NCBI GenBank assembly: GCA_947452295.1
Contig: CANGCK010000027.1
Location: 1-41,997 of the forward strand
Source: Sphingobacteriia bacterium
GTDB taxonomy: Bacteria > Bacteroidota > Bacteroidia > Chitinophagales > Chitinophagaceae
Length of the DNA stretch: 41,997 nt
Reading direction: 5' to 3'
The translations under genes and the position numbers were made by a program. The stretch's first letter is position 1, and every line of letters begins with the position of its first letter. The notes below the pieces were generated by a model. That model was not told where the DNA came from and ran no database searches. It worked only from the letters and a program-made list of their open reading frames with translations. Below, one piece after another: positions 16,547 through 25,800 of this stretch.

Positions 16547-16992
16547 AATAAATCTAAGCTTTTTTTGGTGGAATAATTAAAAGGTACGGTGGTAAACATA
16601 CCCGATTTGCCAATTTTAACTGATCCCTTTGCTTGAATAGTAACTTCTTGGTTAAACATTAATTTAGCAGAATTTTTAATCAGGTTCTTCATGTCTATAT
16701 TAATGGAAAGAGGTAATACAAATTCTGTCATTTTGTTAATGTGCATGAGTGTGTCGAGCTGAAATTTGCCAAAATATAAATTGTCTATATACAAATCACT
16801 ATTGGCTTTTCTTAGGTCCAGTCCAAAATTATTTGGATTATAATACACTAAATCAAATGTTAAAGTTGATTGATTAAACCCCAGCGTATTAATTTTTATA
16901 TTCCTTACTTCTTTGTATTCAAATTCCTTGGGCTTGCTGCAGGCGATAAGAAATAATGCAGCAATTAGGGGTGCAGTAATTATTTTTTTCAA
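16543..16992 (-). CDS. LEA type 2 (LEA14/WHy-like) lipoprotein
   Basis: The protein has 149 residues. Residues 1-18 form a lipoprotein signal ending in the lipobox LIAC. The mature part is one immunoglobulin-like beta sandwich of the LEA14/WHy type: VRNIKINTLGFNQSTLTFDLVYYNPNNFGLDLRKANSDLYIDN, with the conserved YNPN turn, and later VTIQAKGSVKIG. Such proteins are common lipoproteins in Bacteroidota and have no assigned enzyme activity; a stress or envelope role is only suggested. The gene is monocistronic and its stop overlaps the HMA-like gene by four bases. Confidence 0.83.
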   Translation of the reverse strand: MKKIITAPLIAALFLIACSKPKEFEYKEVRNIKINTLGFNQSTLTFDLVYYNPNNFGLDLRKANSDLYIDNLYFGKFQLDTLMHINKMTEFVLPLSINIDMKNLIKNSAKLMFNQEVTIQAKGSVKIGKSGMFTTVPFNYSTKKSLDLF

Positions 16993-17152
16993 ACTATTTT
17001 ATTTCAAATGTAAGCGGATTTATTATAATAAAGCGCACTAAAATGTTAATAATGAATTCGAGTTTATTTCATTTAATACTATTTATTTTGTCCATAATTT
17101 TTAGCATTGCATTTGTAATTAAATTATATTTACTGATAATATTTAAAGCGTT

Positions 17153-18241
17153 ATGACGAACTATTTTATTGATCCAAACATTGCCAGAGCAAAAACAATT
17201 GACAAAGAATTTTACATTAGTCAAAATGCTTTTGAAATTACCAAGGAAAAGATATTTGCCAATAGTTGGCAGTACATTGGTCATACCGATTTAGTAAAAA
17301 ATATAGAAGATGCATGTCCTGTAATATTATTAGAGAAATACATGGATGAACCGTTGGTCATTACACGTGATAAAGATCAAACAATTCATTGTTTATCGAA
17401 TGTATGTACACATCGGGGAAATTTAATGGTATATGAGCCATGTAGTAAGTTAAAACAACTCCGTTGTAAGTACCATGGCAGATTATTTCAATTGAATGGA
17501 ACTTTTATATCTATGCCAGAATTTAGAGAGGTAGAAAATTTCATCCCTGAAAACAATCACTTAAAACAACTGCCATTGCATCAATGGGGAAAATTGTTGT
17601 TTACAAGTTTACACCCTGTATTTTCATTTTCAGATTTTTTTGCAGAAATGCAGGAAAGAGTAGGATGGTTGCCATTGGATAAAATGGAATATAGAGCCGA
17701 TTTAAGCAATGCGTTTTTAGTAGAAGCCAATTGGGCTTTATACTGCGAAAATTATTTAGAAGGCTTCCATATTCCGTTTGTGCACCCCACATTAAATGCG
17801 GTAATTGATTTTAAAAATTATACTACTGAAGTATTTAAGTTTTCCAATTTACAGTTAGGCATAGGGAAAGATGAAGTGGAGTCCTTTACTATTCCAAAGG
17901 ATAGTATTGATTATGGCAAAAATGTGGCAGCATATTATTTTTGGGTATATCCGAATATGATGTTTAATTTTTACCCATGGGGATTGTCGTTAAATATCAT
18001 TGAACCATTAACGGTATCTACTACTAAAGTGCGTTTTTTAAGTTTTGTATATGATGAAACTAAATTAGAGCAAGGTGCCGGAAGTGGATTAAGTACTGTA
18101 GAAGCAGAAGATGAAGAAGTGGTACAGAATGTGCAAAAGGGCATCAGGTCTAGGTTCTATAAACATGGAAGGTATGCTGTACATAGAGAACAAGGCACAC
18201 ATCATTTTCATTCGCTGATCGCTCAATCAATGCAAGGATGA
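17153..18241 (+). CDS. Rieske non-heme iron oxygenase, alpha subunit
   Basis: The protein has 362 residues. The N-terminal Rieske [2Fe-2S] centre is complete: Cys85-x-His87 in CTHRG and Cys105-x2-His108 in CKYHG. The C-terminal catalytic domain shows the mononuclear iron region ENYLEGFHIPFVHP with His206 and His211. A later acidic segment (AEDEEVVQNVQKGIRS) supplies the expected third, Asp ligand. The ending HREQGTHHFHSLI is typical of this group. It resembles ring-hydroxylating and choline-monooxygenase-like enzymes. The substrate is unknown, and no reductase or ferredoxin gene is adjacent. Its stop codon overlaps the start of the amino-acid permease, so transport and oxidation of the same compound is a reasonable inference. 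Confidence 0.9.
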   Translation: MTNYFIDPNIARAKTIDKEFYISQNAFEITKEKIFANSWQYIGHTDLVKNIEDACPVILLEKYMDEPLVITRDKDQTIHCLSNVCTHRGNLMVYEPCSKLKQLRCKYHGRLFQLNGTFISMPEFREVENFIPENNHLKQLPLHQWGKLLFTSLHPVFSFSDFFAEMQERVGWLPLDKMEYRADLSNAFLVEANWALYCENYLEGFHIPFVHPTLNAVIDFKNYTTEVFKFSNLQLGIGKDEVESFTIPKDSIDYGKNVAAYYFWVYPNMMFNFYPWGLSLNIIEPLTVSTTKVRFLSFVYDETKLEQGAGSGLSTVEAEDEEVVQNVQKGIRSRFYKHGRYAVHREQGTHHFHSLIAQSMQG

Positions 18242-19650
18242 GTAAATTTAAACGCAGTCTTAATTTAAATACAACTATTGCATTAGTTATTGGTGGAATA
18301 ATAGGTTCAGGAATATTTATGAAACCGGCATTAATGGCCAACCAATTAGGTTCCCCCCTTCTTATTTTAAGTGTTTGGGTTGTAGCAGGGATCGTTACAT
18401 TATTTGGAGCATTAAGTAATGCGGAAGTAGCTGCAATGTTTCCTGAAACGGGTGGGCAGTTTGTTTTTTTTCAAAAAATGTATGGAGAGGCTTTTGCATT
18501 TATATACGGATGGGCCGCATTTGCAGTATTTAATACAGCCGGTAATGCATCTATTGCCTATGTTTTTTCACAGTATACCAATTATTTTATTGAATTACCT
18601 CGTTTTTCAATTGCAATAGAAACTTCCACAGTAATACATATTCCTTTGGTTGGCAATATACTGCCACTAGAAAATATAGGGGTTAAATTATTAACTATTC
18701 TGCTCATTGTAATACTTTCTATAATCAATTACATTAGTGTTGCTTATGGTAGTGCATTACAACGTGTGCTTACTGCAATGAAATCTATTGCAATTGTATT
18801 GCTAATTGGAGGGATATTATTTTCAGGAAAAGGCACATTGCATCATTTAGTACAAAACAGTGCTACAGCTCCGCATGGTTGGATGTTGGTAAGTGCCTAT
18901 ATGGCTGCATTAGCGGGTGCATTTTGGGCATATGATGGGTGGAATAATATTACATTTGTGGCAGGTGAAATTCAATCTCCGCAAAAGAATATTCCACTCA
19001 GTTTGTTTTGGGGGATTTGTTTTTGTATAATAGTGTATGTAATGGTAAATCTTGCATATATCTATGTATTGCCGATAGAGGTAATGGCGAAATCTTCTTT
19101 TGTGGCATCCGATGCAGCAACAGTTACATGGGGAGTAATAGGAGGGGGAATCATAGCGCTTTTGGTAATTTTATCTACACTAGGAACAACTAATTCCAAT
19201 GTATTGGCTACGGCAAGGGTTACTTATGCTATGAGTGAAGATAATCGATGGTTTGCATGGGCAGGTAAGCCTCATAAAAAGTTTAATACTCCCGGTAATG
19301 CAATTTTATTAAATGCTTTTTGGTCGAGTGTTTTAATTATCAGTGGTTCATTTGATATGTTAACCGATATGCTGATTTTTGTGAGTTGGTTTTTTTATGG
19401 AATGAGTGCGTTGGGTGTATTTTTATTGAGAAAAAAAATGCGTGATTTCCCGCGTGATTATAAAGTTTGGGGGTATCCTATTGTACCTTTATTTTTTGTA
19501 GGATTTGTACTGTTCTTTTTAGTTACTACCCTTTATACAGATTTAAACAATTACTTAACGGGCAAATCTCCTCTAATTAATTCTTTATTGGGTTTAATGA
19601 TTACCGCGTTAGGAATTCCGGTATATTATTTATCAAAAAAGCGTGGCTAA
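18238..19650 (+). CDS. APC-superfamily amino acid permease
   Basis: The protein has 470 residues and about 12 hydrophobic helices. Helix 1 carries the APC signature IALVIGGIIGSGIFMKPA, where unwound glycines bind the amino-acid backbone. The helix 2-3 region has SNAEVAAMFPETGGQF, and helix 6 has AFWAYDGWNNITFVAGEIQSPQKNIP. These fit the LAT/SteT-like branch of exchangers for neutral amino acids. The ATG at 18238 overlaps the stop of the Rieske gene in an ATGA arrangement, which suggests translational coupling. The TAA stop lies inside the terminator hairpin that separates it from the convergent TonB receptor gene. Confidence 0.92.
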   Translation: MSKFKRSLNLNTTIALVIGGIIGSGIFMKPALMANQLGSPLLILSVWVVAGIVTLFGALSNAEVAAMFPETGGQFVFFQKMYGEAFAFIYGWAAFAVFNTAGNASIAYVFSQYTNYFIELPRFSIAIETSTVIHIPLVGNILPLENIGVKLLTILLIVILSIINYISVAYGSALQRVLTAMKSIAIVLLIGGILFSGKGTLHHLVQNSATAPHGWMLVSAYMAALAGAFWAYDGWNNITFVAGEIQSPQKNIPLSLFWGICFCIIVYVMVNLAYIYVLPIEVMAKSSFVASDAATVTWGVIGGGIIALLVILSTLGTTNSNVLATARVTYAMSEDNRWFAWAGKPHKKFNTPGNAILLNAFWSSVLIISGSFDMLTDMLIFVSWFFYGMSALGVFLLRKKMRDFPRDYKVWGYPIVPLFFVGFVLFFLVTTLYTDLNNYLTGKSPLINSLLGLMITALGIPVYYLSKKRG

Positions 19651-19671
19651 ACTAAGTTTAACCACGCTTTT
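19637..19671. terminator. Bidirectional hairpin terminator between permease and TonB receptor
   Basis: AAAAGCGTGG (19637-19646) pairs with CCACGCTTTT (19662-19671). After one C-A mismatch, TAAAC pairs with GTTTA around a TAA loop. The permease stop codon (19648-19650) is inside the stem. A-rich and T-rich flanks allow termination in both directions. Confidence 0.86.
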
Positions 19672-19694
19672 AATTTAATGGATGTAGAATATAA

Positions 19695-22553
19695 TTAGAA
19701 GTTCAGTACCAACTTACTAAACAATCTCAATCCATTAAAACCCATTTGTACAGATTCCCATGCTCCTCCTGTTTCATTATCAAATGCTTCATAACGGGCA
19801 TTTTTAACTGCTGCAAAATCGGGATGTACATTTAGTAAATTGTCGGCACCAACAAATAGACTTACTTTATTAGAAAATTTATACGATCCAAATACATCGG
19901 TAGTTACTTTAGCACCATATACAAATGTTTCTGGAGCAACATGCACTCTGTTATCGTATTCGTATCCATCTAAATCAACATAAGGATCAATTCCTGCAAA
20001 GCTTCCTGAAATGTAAGGATCGCCAGGACCATCGGTTCCTTCTTTACCTGCTAAGCCTGTCCAGCCAAAACCTTTAGAACTTTGTTTGCCAAAATAGGTA
20101 AATCTAAGTCCTAATCCAACTTTACCTACAGTGTACTCAAAGTTTAAATTCATTTTAGCAGCTGGTGCAGAAGCTAACAAAAAGGCTTCTTCTCTATCGC
20201 TAAAGAATGTTTTTCTATGTAGGTAACTATCGTTAAGTGCGGTAGGTACATTTATACCATCCACTTGCATTTTTTGAATATTACCAGCTAACAAAGCTTT
20301 GAAACTTTTATTGCCCCATTTTTTGTTATAATCAACAACAATATCAAGTCCAACATTGGTAGTATTAACAGAGTTTGCAAAAAATTGCGCAGTAGCAACA
20401 CCCAATGATTGCAACTTACTGGTAAATGCAACTGGTAAAGAATTGTCGCCATCAGTAAATAATCCGGATAATACGATTCTGTCTTTTACTTTAACTGTAT
20501 AACCATCAACAGTAATGGTTAATCCTTTCGCTGCTTTCCATGCAAATCCAATACTTGTATTTACAGAGGTTTCTTGCTTTAAGTTAGGAATACCTACTGT
20601 TTTGGTAATAGCATCGTTATTGCTAACAATTCTTGATTGAACTAATTGTCCACCACTAAAAGAAGTTTGGGTATTGCTGAAATTAATTTGTTGTAATGAA
20701 GGTGCTCTATAACCAGTACTAATAGAACCTCTTAAGCTAAAATTATCGGATAGCTTATATCTTGAAGCAAGTTTAAACGTATTTACAAAGCCAAAATCAG
20801 AATAGTTTTCTACTCTAATTGCACCATCAACTAACCATTGTTTAGTAACATTTAATTCTGCATCGAAATAAGCGCCTAAGTTGGTTCTTGTAGCTTTAAT
20901 TTCATCGGCTGGACTAAATCCAGGAAAACCTTGAGAACCCGGGGCTTTGTCGAATGCATTGGTATAACCCATATAGGATGCTTCTTCGCCTTTAAAAATA
21001 CTGTAACGTTCGTATCTAAGTTCAGCACCCCAACCTATATTTAATCCTTCAGCAACAGATTTAAATGATTTACTGAAATCTAAATTGGTGGTATTTTGCA
21101 AGAAATTGAAACCTCCATCATCAAAATGGGTTTTAGTAATATTGCCTATCATTGAGGCATTGAAGGTTTTATCTCCATAATAGTGGAAGTTGTTTCTACC
21201 GATGGTATTGCTAACATCCCAGCTCCAATCATTTTTAGTAACACCTTTTAATCCCATTGATATGGAAGCATCTTGTATAACAGTTTGAATATGAGGATTG
21301 AAATAGGTTTCTCCATCAATGTCTTTTTGCATGATATCGGGAACAATAATTACATCACCGTTAGTTGAAGAAGGGAATCTGTCTGGTCTAGCGCTTAAAT
21401 TTCTTGAGTAAGCATACGCATCAGATTTTTTATTGTTGAACCCTCCAAAAGAATAAAATATAGTATTGTTGCTAGTTGGGATTTCCATGTTGTACATGAT
21501 TCCTGCAGTAGTAACAGATCCATCCCCAAATGCTCTTCTCCCATAATTTATAGGTAATGCGTTTTGATTCGTTAACACATTGGTATCAGCTACCTGGCGG
21601 AAAGTTTTCGCTTGGTTTAAAAACGATACAGAAACATTAATAAAGCCACCTTTGTTTCCAATTTTTACCCCATTGTTTGCAGAAAAACTAACTGTTCCTC
21701 CATCAATAGGGTTACTTGAAATGTATCGATTGGTAGATCTTGTATTATAGGCATTGTACTTGGTGTCATAATATCCAGACCAACCAGTGTTGATATTCCA
21801 ATGATTTACATCTTTTTTAAGCATAAGGTTTATTACTCCAGCCATCGCATCAGATCCATATTGAGCAGATGCTCCGTCTCTTAAAATTTCGATTCTATCA
21901 ACCGATGCTTGGGCGAAACCATTTAAGTCTACCCCAGAATTACCTCTGCCTCTTGTACCAAATATGCCTACAAATGCGGTTTGGTGTCTTCTTTTACCAT
22001 TGATTAATACCAATGTTTGATCTGGTCCTAGTCCTCTTAGTGTTCCAAGATCTATATGATCAGCTCCATCAGCACCAGTTTGTTTGTTGTAGTTAAATGA
22101 TGGTGCAGCATAATTTAAAACAGACGTTAAATCCATTTTAGCTGTTGGTATACCTGCCTGGTTAATATTAATTACATCTACAGGTACAGCAGACTCTGTT
22201 TTAACTCTACCACCTCTTCTGCTGCCTAATAATACCACTTCTTGTAATTCATTAGTCAATTCAGATAAAACAATATTCAAGTTATTTGAGCTTACTTTAA
22301 TATTTGTTGACTGGTAACCTACAGAACTTATATTGAGTTGATCGGTTGAGTTAGCTTGAATGGAGTATGTACCATCCTTTTTACTAGTTGCAGTTGCACC
22401 GGTGTTTTTGTTCTTTATTACCACTCCTTCAAGCGGTAACCCTTTAACGTCTTTAACAGTACCATTGATCATTGATGTTTGAGCAATCAATGCATGACTG
22501 AATAATGAAAAAACAATCAATAAGAGCCAGTTTCGAAAATTAGTAAATCGCAT
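19695..22553 (-). CDS. TonB-dependent outer-membrane receptor with carboxypeptidase-regulatory-like domain
   Basis: The protein has 952 residues. A signal peptide covers about residues 1-24 (LLLIVFSLFSHALIAQ). Residues about 28-112 are a carboxypeptidase-regulatory-like domain (INGTVKDVKGLPLEGVVI, DGTYSI, VGYQS). The plug follows at about 118-245, with LRGLGPDQTLVLINGKRR and VDRIEILRDGASAQYGSDAM, and a beta barrel runs to the end, which closes in LFSKLVLNF with a terminal aromatic residue. It should take up an unknown ligand using TonB energy. No SusD-like lipoprotein gene is beside it, so it is not a SusCD pair; the barrel looks more like siderophore or vitamin receptors, but the ligand is unknown. 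It is divergent from the 1743-residue surface protein. Confidence 0.94.
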   Translation of the reverse strand: MRFTNFRNWLLLIVFSLFSHALIAQTSMINGTVKDVKGLPLEGVVIKNKNTGATATSKKDGTYSIQANSTDQLNISSVGYQSTNIKVSSNNLNIVLSELTNELQEVVLLGSRRGGRVKTESAVPVDVININQAGIPTAKMDLTSVLNYAAPSFNYNKQTGADGADHIDLGTLRGLGPDQTLVLINGKRRHQTAFVGIFGTRGRGNSGVDLNGFAQASVDRIEILRDGASAQYGSDAMAGVINLMLKKDVNHWNINTGWSGYYDTKYNAYNTRSTNRYISSNPIDGGTVSFSANNGVKIGNKGGFINVSVSFLNQAKTFRQVADTNVLTNQNALPINYGRRAFGDGSVTTAGIMYNMEIPTSNNTIFYSFGGFNNKKSDAYAYSRNLSARPDRFPSSTNGDVIIVPDIMQKDIDGETYFNPHIQTVIQDASISMGLKGVTKNDWSWDVSNTIGRNNFHYYGDKTFNASMIGNITKTHFDDGGFNFLQNTTNLDFSKSFKSVAEGLNIGWGAELRYERYSIFKGEEASYMGYTNAFDKAPGSQGFPGFSPADEIKATRTNLGAYFDAELNVTKQWLVDGAIRVENYSDFGFVNTFKLASRYKLSDNFSLRGSISTGYRAPSLQQINFSNTQTSFSGGQLVQSRIVSNNDAITKTVGIPNLKQETSVNTSIGFAWKAAKGLTITVDGYTVKVKDRIVLSGLFTDGDNSLPVAFTSKLQSLGVATAQFFANSVNTTNVGLDIVVDYNKKWGNKSFKALLAGNIQKMQVDGINVPTALNDSYLHRKTFFSDREEAFLLASAPAAKMNLNFEYTVGKVGLGLRFTYFGKQSSKGFGWTGLAGKEGTDGPGDPYISGSFAGIDPYVDLDGYEYDNRVHVAPETFVYGAKVTTDVFGSYKFSNKVSLFVGADNLLNVHPDFAAVKNARYEAFDNETGGAWESVQMGFNGLRLFSKLVLNF

Positions 22554-22898
22554 GAGTAGTTGTTTATTATTTGATTTTGGAAAAAAAAACTGTTAATATT
22601 TAGCCATAAATATAAATAAAAAATCTTTAAACGATTAATATACCCAATAATAATTGCCAAGTCTTTATTTGTTTGATTTAATAGCTGAATAATTAAAAAT
22701 AATATCAAATAAACATTATATGAATGTTTAAAAAATAGTAAAAATCTATATAAATATTTAATAAATGATACAAATGAGTATAATATAGTATTAATTAATG
22801 AAAAAAAATGTTTCTTTGTGTGATCGAATTGAGTAAATCAACCGATTTAACAGTCTTTTTAAGGCAATTGCTTATCAATTATTCTAATTAACAGTACA
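22554..22898. other. 345-bp intergenic region between divergent surface-protein genes
   Basis: This is very A+T-rich sequence between the TonB receptor and the NHL/Ig protein genes. It should hold both promoters. I see no perfect TTTG/TAnnTTTG pair. TTTCTTTG at about 22811-22818 comes near a -7 box for the plus-strand gene with one mismatch. A weak hairpin (TAAACATT at 22710-22717 with AATGTTTA at 22723-22730) is present. No small ORF or RNA gene is convincing. Confidence 0.4.
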
Positions 22899-25800
22899 AT
22901 GTTTTTTGAAAAGATATTAAAATTAGCTACAATATTTTTATGTTTATTTATTGTAGAACAAGTTCACACTCAAATAGTTACCAACATTGCAGGTTCGGTT
23001 AAGGGTTATATGGATGGTGACGGGTTACTTTCAAAATTCAATGATCCATCAGGAATATGCATTGATTTAAATGGCAATATTTATGTTACGGATAAAGGCA
23101 ATCATCGAATACGCAAAATTTCACCAGTTGGTACCGTGACTACTTATGCAGGATCAGTAGCAGGGTTTAACAATGGGGCTGCAGTTGATGCGCTTTTTGA
23201 TGAGCCATCAGGTATATGTGTAGATCCGTTTGGTAATAAGTATGTTGCAGATTATGTAAATAACCAGATACGTAAAATAACACCAACAGATAGTGTATCA
23301 ACTATTGCCGGGCCATCAAATGCTATTTTTTTACCAACAGATATTTGTGCCGATTACTTGGGGAATGTATATGTAACAGAAGAATTTTTGCATGTAATTC
23401 TTAAAATTACACCAGCAGGTAACGTATCTGTTTTTGCCGGCTCAGCGCAAGGGTATGAAGACGGAAATGGAATACTGGCAAAGTTTAATAGTCCAACCGG
23501 TATTTGTTCCGATCCATTTGGTAATATTTATGTTGCCGATAAAGGGAATAACCGTATTCGAAAAATTACAACGAGTGGGGAGGTGAGCACCTTTGCGGGC
23601 GCTGCATGGAGTGGTTGGGAAGATGGATTAGGAACAAATGCACAATTTTCATTACCTGCCGATGTATGTTCAGATGCATTGGGTAATTTATATGTAGCAG
23701 ATCAAAACAATAATTTAATTAGAAAAATTTCATCGGGAGGAGTTGTTACTACATTGGCCGGAGACAAAGATACGGCGAATGGGACAGATGATGGAAATCG
23801 TATCGCTGCTAAATTCAATCATCCGAACAGTATATGTATAGATTCATCGGGAAGTATTTTGTATGTGGCAGATTCAGATAACCAACGAATTCGTAAGATA
23901 TGTTTGCTACCATATTTATTTAGAGATAGTAAAGACACTACTGTATGTTTAGGCACTTTCGCAAAATTTATAGTGGGAGCACAAAGTACAGGTGCAGAAA
24001 AATTAAGTTATCAATGGAAGAAAGGTTCCACTAATATAAGTGGTGCTACAAAAGACACCCTGCTGTTGAATAACGTTGCTATACAAGATACAGGGGCCTA
24101 CTTTTGTGAGGTAAAAAGTATATGTGGTAATATTCAATCTACTACTGCAAATCTTCGCATATTTCCATCAATAAATATACAATTACAACCAGCTGCACAA
24201 GTAGTTTATGCAGGCAATAAAGCTTATTTTTCTGCTGCTGCAAATGGGAGTGGGTTGACCTATCAATGGAAAAAAGGAACACAAATAATTATTGGTGCAA
24301 CAGATTCAATACTGATGTTTAACCCTGTAAAAGTGGCCGATTCGGGGATATATTCATGTATAATAAAAGACACTTGTGGTTTCACTGTTGTAACTAATGC
24401 TGTTTCACTTACCATTCATCCGGAAACAAAAATTATTCAACAATCAATCGACTCTGTTTTTTGTACAGGAGATAATGCAACGCTTAGTGTTGTGGCGTCT
24501 GGACTTGGAAATTTACAATATCGATGGAAGAAGGGGGCAAATGAGTTGACTATTGCAAATACAGATACACTTCATTTGAATAATTTATCAATATGCGATA
24601 CTGGTATATATTATTGCATTGTAACAGGAGATATGGGGTCCGACACATCAAAGAAACTTTCAATCACGATCAATCCTTTACCCGTTATACAGGTACAGCC
24701 CAAAAGTAGGGTAACATTTGCAAGATCCGGTGTAACATTAACGGTAGAAGCATCTGGTAAAGGGTTGAGTTATCAGTGGAAGAAAGAGGAGGCTGAAATT
24801 TATGGAGCTACCAGTAATACCCTAAGTTTAAAGCATTTAATTTGGGCACAAAATGGTATGTATTCCTGTGCAATAAACAGTGTTTGTGGTTTGATTAATA
24901 CAGCATCAATCCGATTAACTGTATTGGAAGTGGATTCGAACATTGTAACAACGTTCGCAGGTTCAGAAAAAGGGTATATCAATGATTCGGCATTAAAAGC
25001 ACAGTTTGATGTGCCAGCTTCAATGTGTATTGATACATCTGGAAATATTTTTGTAGCAGATTATAACAATAATTGCATTCGTAAAATAACGCCCGAAGGT
25101 TTGGTGACTACTTTTGCGGGATCTTATAAAGGGTATAAAGATGGGGTTGGAACCGATGCGCAATTTGATTCGCCTATTGGGGTATGTAATGATCAGTTCG
25201 GTAATATTTATGTAGCTGAGCTTGGAACGAATCGAATTCGTAAAATAACGTCTTCTGGAGTTGTTACTACTTATGCTGGATCTGGAGAATGGGGAGATTT
25301 AGATGGTCCTGTTGCTGAAGCACAATTTAAAGTGCCATATGGTATTTGTGCTGATACATTGGGGAATATTTATGTAACGGAATATTTTAGTAGTAGGGTA
25401 AGAAAAATTACTACACAGGGGATCGTTAGTACAATAGCCGGTTCTAACACGATGGGATTTAAAGACAGTGTAGGAGTATATGCGCAATTTAATTTTCCTG
25501 CGGGTATAAGTGTTGATGTAAAAGGAAATATTTATGTTGCCGATCAGTACAATAATAAAATTCGACAAATTAGCAGTGCGGGATTGGTTACCACAATGGC
25601 TGGATCTTCATCAGGTACTTTAGATGGTAAAGGGGATAGTGCACAATTTAACTATCCTGCTGGAGTTTGTGTTGATGCTGTTGGTAATATTTATGTGGCC
25701 GATCAAATGAATAATCTTATTCGAAAGATTGCGGTTGGGGGTACTGTTTCAACAGTAACAGGCGCTATTAACGGATATGCCGATGGTAAAGGTACCGAGG

